Below, one piece after another: positions 6,407-9,257 of a stretch of DNA of 9,257 nucleotides (positions within the stretch are counted from its first letter, which is position 1; every line of letters starts with the position of its first letter). The notes under the pieces were generated by a model, which saw nothing but the letters and a program-made list of their open reading frames with translations, was not told where the DNA came from and made no database searches. This stretch comes from Gemmatimonadales bacterium (GTDB lineage: Bacteria; Gemmatimonadota; Gemmatimonadetes; Gemmatimonadales; GWC2-71-9), in contig SPDF01000047.1 of assembly GCA_004525055.1 (NCBI GenBank), positions 1 to 9,257 on the forward strand, written 5' to 3'. A program made the translations under genes and the position numbers.

Positions 6407-6990
6407 CAGGTCCCCACAGGTCGAAGTTTGAACGAAGAGGGCGCGGTGACGCATGCGCGCACACACACACCGCAGCCGACACACCCCTCGGCACGAATCA
6501 CCGGGTGCCCCGCCTCGTCGATGGCGAGCGCCTCGGGGCCGATCGGACAGGCCTTGGCGCAGACGGAGCACTCGGAGCCGTGGAAGGTGATGCACCGCTC
6601 CGGCAGCAGTTCCAGGAGGCCGATCTGCACACTCGCCCAGCCATCGGCAGGAACGGTGAGCGCCTCCGTCGGGCAGGCAACGGCGCAGGGCATGTCCGGG
6701 CAGGCGATACAGGGCTGCAGACGCGGATCGAAGAAGGGCGTCCCGGCCGCGAGTCCGGCGCTGGGGGCCGCGAATTGGATCGCGTGCGGCGGACAGACAT
6801 CACCACACTCCCCGCACCGGGTACATGCCGTGAGAAAGCCGACTTCCGACAGCGCTCCCGGCGGACGGTGGTAGCGCTTCTGGACCACCGTATTCTCGGT
6901 CTTCTTGACGACGCCGTCGATCCAGTCTCCGACCAGACCGCGAAAGAAGTCGCGTCGGTCGCCGTCGCCACGATCCCAGGGTCCCGTCAT
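6406..6990 (-). CDS. Polyferredoxin-type protein with four [4Fe-4S] clusters (NapF/NapG/MauM-like)
   Basis: 194-residue electron carrier with exactly 16 Cys in four groups: C56/59/62/66, C94/97/102/106, C133/141/144/148 and C170/173/176/180. Groups 1 and 4 are classic CxxCxxCxxxC. Group 2 has a 4-residue insert and group 3 a 7-residue gap, as in NapF/NapG/MauM-type ferredoxins. All four [4Fe-4S] sites therefore look intact. Residues 12-17 (R-R-D-F-F-R) look like a twin-arginine motif, but no hydrophobic stretch follows, so a cytoplasmic location is more likely. ATG at 6990 is the first possible start: an in-frame TAG (7002-7000) sits four codons upstream. No Shine-Dalgarno is seen, and a TAGACT hexamer ends 6 nt before the ATG, consistent with a leaderless mRNA. 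It is the first gene of the minus-strand operon. No oxidoreductase partner is in the window. Confidence 0.88.
   Translation of the reverse strand: MTGPWDRGDGDRRDFFRGLVGDWIDGVVKKTENTVVQKRYHRPPGALSEVGFLTACTRCGECGDVCPPHAIQFAAPSAGLAAGTPFFDPRLQPCIACPDMPCAVACPTEALTVPADGWASVQIGLLELLPERCITFHGSECSVCAKACPIGPEALAIDEAGHPVIRAEGCVGCGVCVRACVTAPSSFKLRPVGT
6411..6415 (-). promoter_or_regulatory. Ribosome binding site deciding the cupin start
   Basis: GGGGA on the minus strand ends 4 nt before the ATG at 6406, inside the last codons of the ferredoxin gene. Together with the TGATG overlap it fixes the cupin start at 6406 rather than any upstream codon in the open frame. Confidence 0.5.
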
Positions 6991-6996
6991 ACTGGA

Positions 6997-7025
6997 AGTC
7001 TAGCGGGTTGCGTGGCCCCACCCAA
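6997..7025 (-). promoter_or_regulatory. Candidate promoter of the minus-strand operon (possibly leaderless)
   Basis: Minus strand: TTGGGT (7025-7020), a 17-nt spacer, then TAGACT (7002-6997). The -10 fits TANNNT, the -35 is weak (3 of 6), and the spacing is ideal. Transcription 6-7 nt downstream would begin at or next to the ATG (6990), which matches the lack of a ribosome binding site. This is sequence pattern only. Confidence 0.35.
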
Positions 7026-7092
7026 TTCTGTCATTGCGAGGAGGCCCCGTGAGGGGCCGACGAAGCAATCTCGTGGCCTCGCAATGACAGAA
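7026..7092. repeat. 67-bp palindromic REP/MITE-like element
   Basis: Perfect 16-bp terminal inverted repeats (7026-7041 and 7077-7092; ends TTCTGTCATTGCGAGG and its complement) enclose a second perfect hairpin, GGCCCC-GTGA-GGGGCC (7043-7058), and a GAAGCAATCTC segment (7062-7072) whose GCAAT can pair with the ATTGC of the left arm. The TCATTGCGAG ... GAAGCAATC pattern resembles a short palindromic repeat I recall from many unrelated bacterial genomes. It encodes nothing. It begins 16 nt past the stop of the M1 peptidase gene, so it could stabilise or terminate that mRNA, although no T tract follows. The rest of the 118-nt spacer holds only the promoter candidate. Confidence 0.75.
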
Positions 7093-7108
7093 AGGTGCGC
7101 CGGCCGAC

Positions 7109-9257
7109 CTAGAACGCCGGCGCGAAGCTGAAGAGCCACCGGAAACCGACCTCGTCCGTCGGATTGGTATCCTGCGCCATCGACGCCTGGCTTACGAAGA
7201 GCGGCATATCGAAACGTGTCACGAAGGAAGTCTGGCCGATTCGATGCGACGCGCTCACGCCGAGACCGGCGTCGTAGAAGCCCCGCAGGGCGCCATAGGC
7301 CTCCGTGCCGCTCGACGGGTCGGCGAGGGCAGCGTCACCCCAGAGGCTGACACTGACCGTGCTGAAGAGCTTGGCCCCGTTGCGCGTCACGAGTGTACGC
7401 TCGATCTGTGCGTTGAGGCCGTAGGCCTGCCGGGAGCTCGTGTGCGGGTCAAAGCCGCGCAGATTGGCACCGCCTGGCACTTGGTAGTAGACCCCAGGGC
7501 GCACCAGGAGCGCTCCCTCCGACCGAAGGAAGGGATTGTACAGCTGCTCATACGGGTCGGCCCCGGCCAGGTAGATCTCACGCTGCTTGACCACCGGGTC
7601 ATTGGCCAGTGCGGCGCCCGCAAAGCCGCGGAACGCGACCGATGTCTTGTCGAATGAGCGGCGCGCGGTGGCCACAAGAAAGCCCCGGAAATAGCCCTGG
7701 GTGTCGTACCGGTCGTTGGTGGTGATGCCGGGCCCTTCGTTGTCGTACATGATGCCGCCGCCCACCGAGGCGTTGACGCCGAGCTGCCAGGCGCCGGAAC
7801 GGTTGCTGACCCCGCCGTACAGCGTGGCCTCCCCCGTGCCGGCGTTCTGGTAGTACCCCGGATCAAGAAAGGCCGTGTCGGTGGTCGCGACCCACCGGAG
7901 CGAGAGCCCCTTGGTGACGGTGGGTCCGAAAGTCCGGTGCGCGCGCCGCTTCTTCTCCAGGATGACGGTGGCCCCGGCCCGCCCTTCCATGCGGTACCCC
8001 TCGAACACCTGCGTCATGTTGGGGGAGCGGAGCGCCGTCGGATTCTTGACTCGCGCAAAGACATCGATGTTGGTGACGGGATCGTCGGCACCCCACCCGG
8101 TTCCGCCAGTAATCGAGAGCACGTTCTGGTCGAACCGGCCCATGTAGTCCGACCGGCCGCGGAGGCCGAGGGTCACGCCACCGGCGTCGTTGTACCAGGC
8201 CTCGGGGGCGAGGCCCAGAGTCATGTGGTCGCGTGCCGTCTTCGTCGAGAAATAGGTGTCGAGGTACGGCTCGGTCCGGCCGCCATTGGAGAAGAGTCCG
8301 AACGACTTGTGGTTGTTCAAGAAATTCCAGTCGCCGGTCTGGACCCGAGGGTCGAGGGTGACGCCCTTCGGCTCACTGGCGGTCCTCGCCACGACCCATT
8401 CCCGCTCGGCGATGCCCGCCGACCGCACCGTGACGGTGTCCGTCTCCGCCATCACCTGCACCTCGACGGGGATCTGTCTCGGCGCCTTGCGTACGACCTC
8501 GACGCGGGTCACCCAACTCCCGTCAGTGCTCTTCGTGTGACTCGTCCGGCCCACGGCATAGTCGGTCAGGTCCACCCCGTGCAGCTGCTGCGAGAAGAAG
8601 GCGCCGAGATCTTGTCGCGAGGTTTCCTCGGCGACCGCCCGGAATCGATCTTCATTCACGTGTTTCAGCTTCCACTGCTCGTAGTAGCGCCGGACGACCA
8701 CCTTCATGGTGGAGTCGCCGACGACGTACTGAAGGCGGCGGAGGAAGAGTTCGCCGCCGGAGTAGATGCCGACGCTGTAGGTGAAGAAGTCCCGGTAGTC
8801 GTTGCTGATCATGCTGTACGGTTCGGCGTAGCCGTCGAGCTGCATGCCGAGGAGGAATTGCTCGGTGCCGACGATGCCGGCGCTCCCGCCGGTGGCCTCG
8901 GTGTGGAGGCCCTCCTGATACGAGGTGAAGCCCTCGTCGAGCCACCCCTCGCGCCATTCGTTGTTGGCCAGGATTCCCATGACATAGTTGTGGCCCAACT
9001 CGTGGACAATGAGCCCCTCGGAGGCGGAGCCGTCCATGATCATCATGGGGAATTCGGTGCCGCCCCCTTCGATCCGGTGGACGTTGGTAATCTGCGGCCA
9101 GGGGAACGTGCCGAAGGTCTGGTTCAGCCAGGCGAGCGCCTTCTCTGTGCGCTCGACCGCCACGCCGCCCCAGCTCTTCTCATCACCGGGTTGATAGAGG
9201 ACATGCACGGCCACCCCGCCCCACCGCCCTCCCTCATAGCGATAGTCGGGATTGAGC
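7109..9257 (-). CDS. M1-family metallopeptidase fused to an Omp85-like outer-membrane barrel (5' end outside window)
   Basis: Incomplete: the frame is open through the right edge with no true start in view (the GTG at 9214 is internal). 715 residues are visible, numbered from the codon at 9256. The peptidase part shows G64-G-G-T-E-F-P (counterpart of the G-x-M-E-N substrate motif), H85-E-L-G-H89, then 18 residues, then E108: the HExxH-x18-E zinc site of M1 aminopeptidases. Y165 is the probable catalytic Tyr. An Ig-like beta domain (about 225-315) ends in D-W-N-F-L-N-N, as in many bacterial M1 proteins. From about residue 320 to 715 the chain is Gly-rich with alternating hydrophobic strands and ends in Phe. 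It contains G595-G-A-N-L-R-G-F602, resembling the R-G-F/Y loop motif of Omp85/BamA barrels. I infer an outer-membrane barrel holding an N-terminal peptidase. The stop TAG (7111-7109) is followed by the palindromic element. The missing upstream part should hold the signal peptide and M1 N-terminal domain. Confidence 0.85.
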   Translation of the reverse strand, partial: LNPDYRYEGGRWGGVAVHVLYQPGDEKSWGGVAVERTEKALAWLNQTFGTFPWPQITNVHRIEGGGTEFPMMIMDGSASEGLIVHELGHNYVMGILANNEWREGWLDEGFTSYQEGLHTEATGGSAGIVGTEQFLLGMQLDGYAEPYSMISNDYRDFFTYSVGIYSGGELFLRRLQYVVGDSTMKVVVRRYYEQWKLKHVNEDRFRAVAEETSRQDLGAFFSQQLHGVDLTDYAVGRTSHTKSTDGSWVTRVEVVRKAPRQIPVEVQVMAETDTVTVRSAGIAEREWVVARTASEPKGVTLDPRVQTGDWNFLNNHKSFGLFSNGGRTEPYLDTYFSTKTARDHMTLGLAPEAWYNDAGGVTLGLRGRSDYMGRFDQNVLSITGGTGWGADDPVTNIDVFARVKNPTALRSPNMTQVFEGYRMEGRAGATVILEKKRRAHRTFGPTVTKGLSLRWVATTDTAFLDPGYYQNAGTGEATLYGGVSNRSGAWQLGVNASVGGGIMYDNEGPGITTNDRYDTQGYFRGFLVATARRSFDKTSVAFRGFAGAALANDPVVKQREIYLAGADPYEQLYNPFLRSEGALLVRPGVYYQVPGGANLRGFDPHTSSRQAYGLNAQIERTLVTRNGAKLFSTVSVSLWGDAALADPSSGTEAYGALRGFYDAGLGVSASHRIGQTSFVTRFDMPLFVSQASMAQDTNPTDEVGFRWLFSFAPAF
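8933..9004 (-). other. Zinc-site segment of the M1 peptidase (HExxH-x18-E)
   Basis: Codons for His (9004-9002), Glu (9001-8999), His (8992-8990) and the distal Glu (8935-8933) are all present with the exact 18-residue spacing of the M1 family. The peptidase half is therefore expected to be active. Confidence 0.85.

Larger units (their letters stand above)
1058..6990 (-). other. Predicted six-gene transcription unit
   Basis: Six same-strand genes: ferredoxin, cupin, nucleotidyltransferase, LeuA-like, DUF885-like and ATP-grasp. Junctions are TGATG (1-nt overlap), TGATG, a 51-nt gap, a 17-nt overlap and an 18-nt gap. No plausible terminator with a T tract lies inside. The 51-nt gap with its hairpin is the only place where a sub-operon could begin. 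Shared transcription is likely; a shared pathway is not proven. Confidence 0.6.

Noticed and set aside
6407..6595. N-terminal extension of the cupin to an ATG at 6595
   Set aside because: It would overlap the ferredoxin gene out of frame. The extension is Arg/Cys-rich with no domain, while ATG 6406 has a ribosome binding site and a TGATG junction.
6928..6990. Twin-arginine (Tat) signal in the ferredoxin, from R-R-D-F-F-R
   Set aside because: The following residues (G-L-V-G-D-W-I-D-G) are too short and acidic for a Tat hydrophobic core, and there is no cleavage site.
7026..7092. Intrinsic terminator for the M1 gene
   Set aside because: The hairpins are strong, but no T tract follows in either direction. 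A repeat element explains the terminal inverted repeats better, though a secondary role in stabilising the transcript is possible.
1..9257. CRISPR array, tRNA, rRNA, integrase, insertion sequence
   Set aside because: No regularly spaced direct repeats, cloverleaf sequences, rRNA-like stretches or transposase/integrase motifs are visible on either strand.

Overview
The window is GC-rich, densely packed bacterial DNA. Seven of its eight genes lie on the minus strand. It suggests a Gram-negative bacterium: the gene at the right edge ends in what reads as an outer-membrane beta-barrel with a terminal Phe. The coding style and gene content remind me of Gemmatimonadota or a similar uncultured lineage, but that is an inference from general familiarity. 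There is no rRNA, tRNA, CRISPR array, integrase or transposase here.

Layout from left to right. A plus-strand gene (15-1061) encodes a zinc-metallopeptidase-like protein with an HExxH motif. It converges on a minus-strand block, and the two stop codons interlock in a single CTAG. Read in its own direction from 6990 down to 1058, the minus block encodes: a ferredoxin with four [4Fe-4S] clusters; a stand-alone mannose-6-phosphate-isomerase-like cupin; a sugar-1-phosphate nucleotidyltransferase with a hexapeptide-repeat tail; a LeuA/homocitrate-synthase-like DRE-TIM metallolyase; a DUF885-family protein that seems to have lost two likely zinc ligands; and a D-Ala-D-Ala-ligase-like ATP-grasp enzyme with a Lys-rich heptad tail. 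Junctions are TGATG, TGATG, a 51-nt gap with a hairpin, a 17-nt overlap and an 18-nt gap, so the six genes probably form one transcription unit. A 118-nt spacer (6991-7108) holds a weak promoter candidate placed so that the mRNA could be leaderless, plus a 67-bp palindromic repeat. Beyond it lies the 3' part of a large M1 metallopeptidase gene (7109 to beyond 9257), whose product appears fused to an Omp85-like barrel.

How the genes may work together: the nucleotidyltransferase and cupin point to activated-sugar metabolism. The LeuA-like enzyme, ATP-grasp ligase and inactive-looking DUF885 protein could be a small acyl/amide-ligation module, with the neighbouring active-looking peptidase acting on related peptides. 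This is a hypothesis from gene order only. The most notable items are the M1 peptidase-barrel fusion, the DUF885 protein with a damaged zinc site kept inside a tight operon, and the palindromic repeat.
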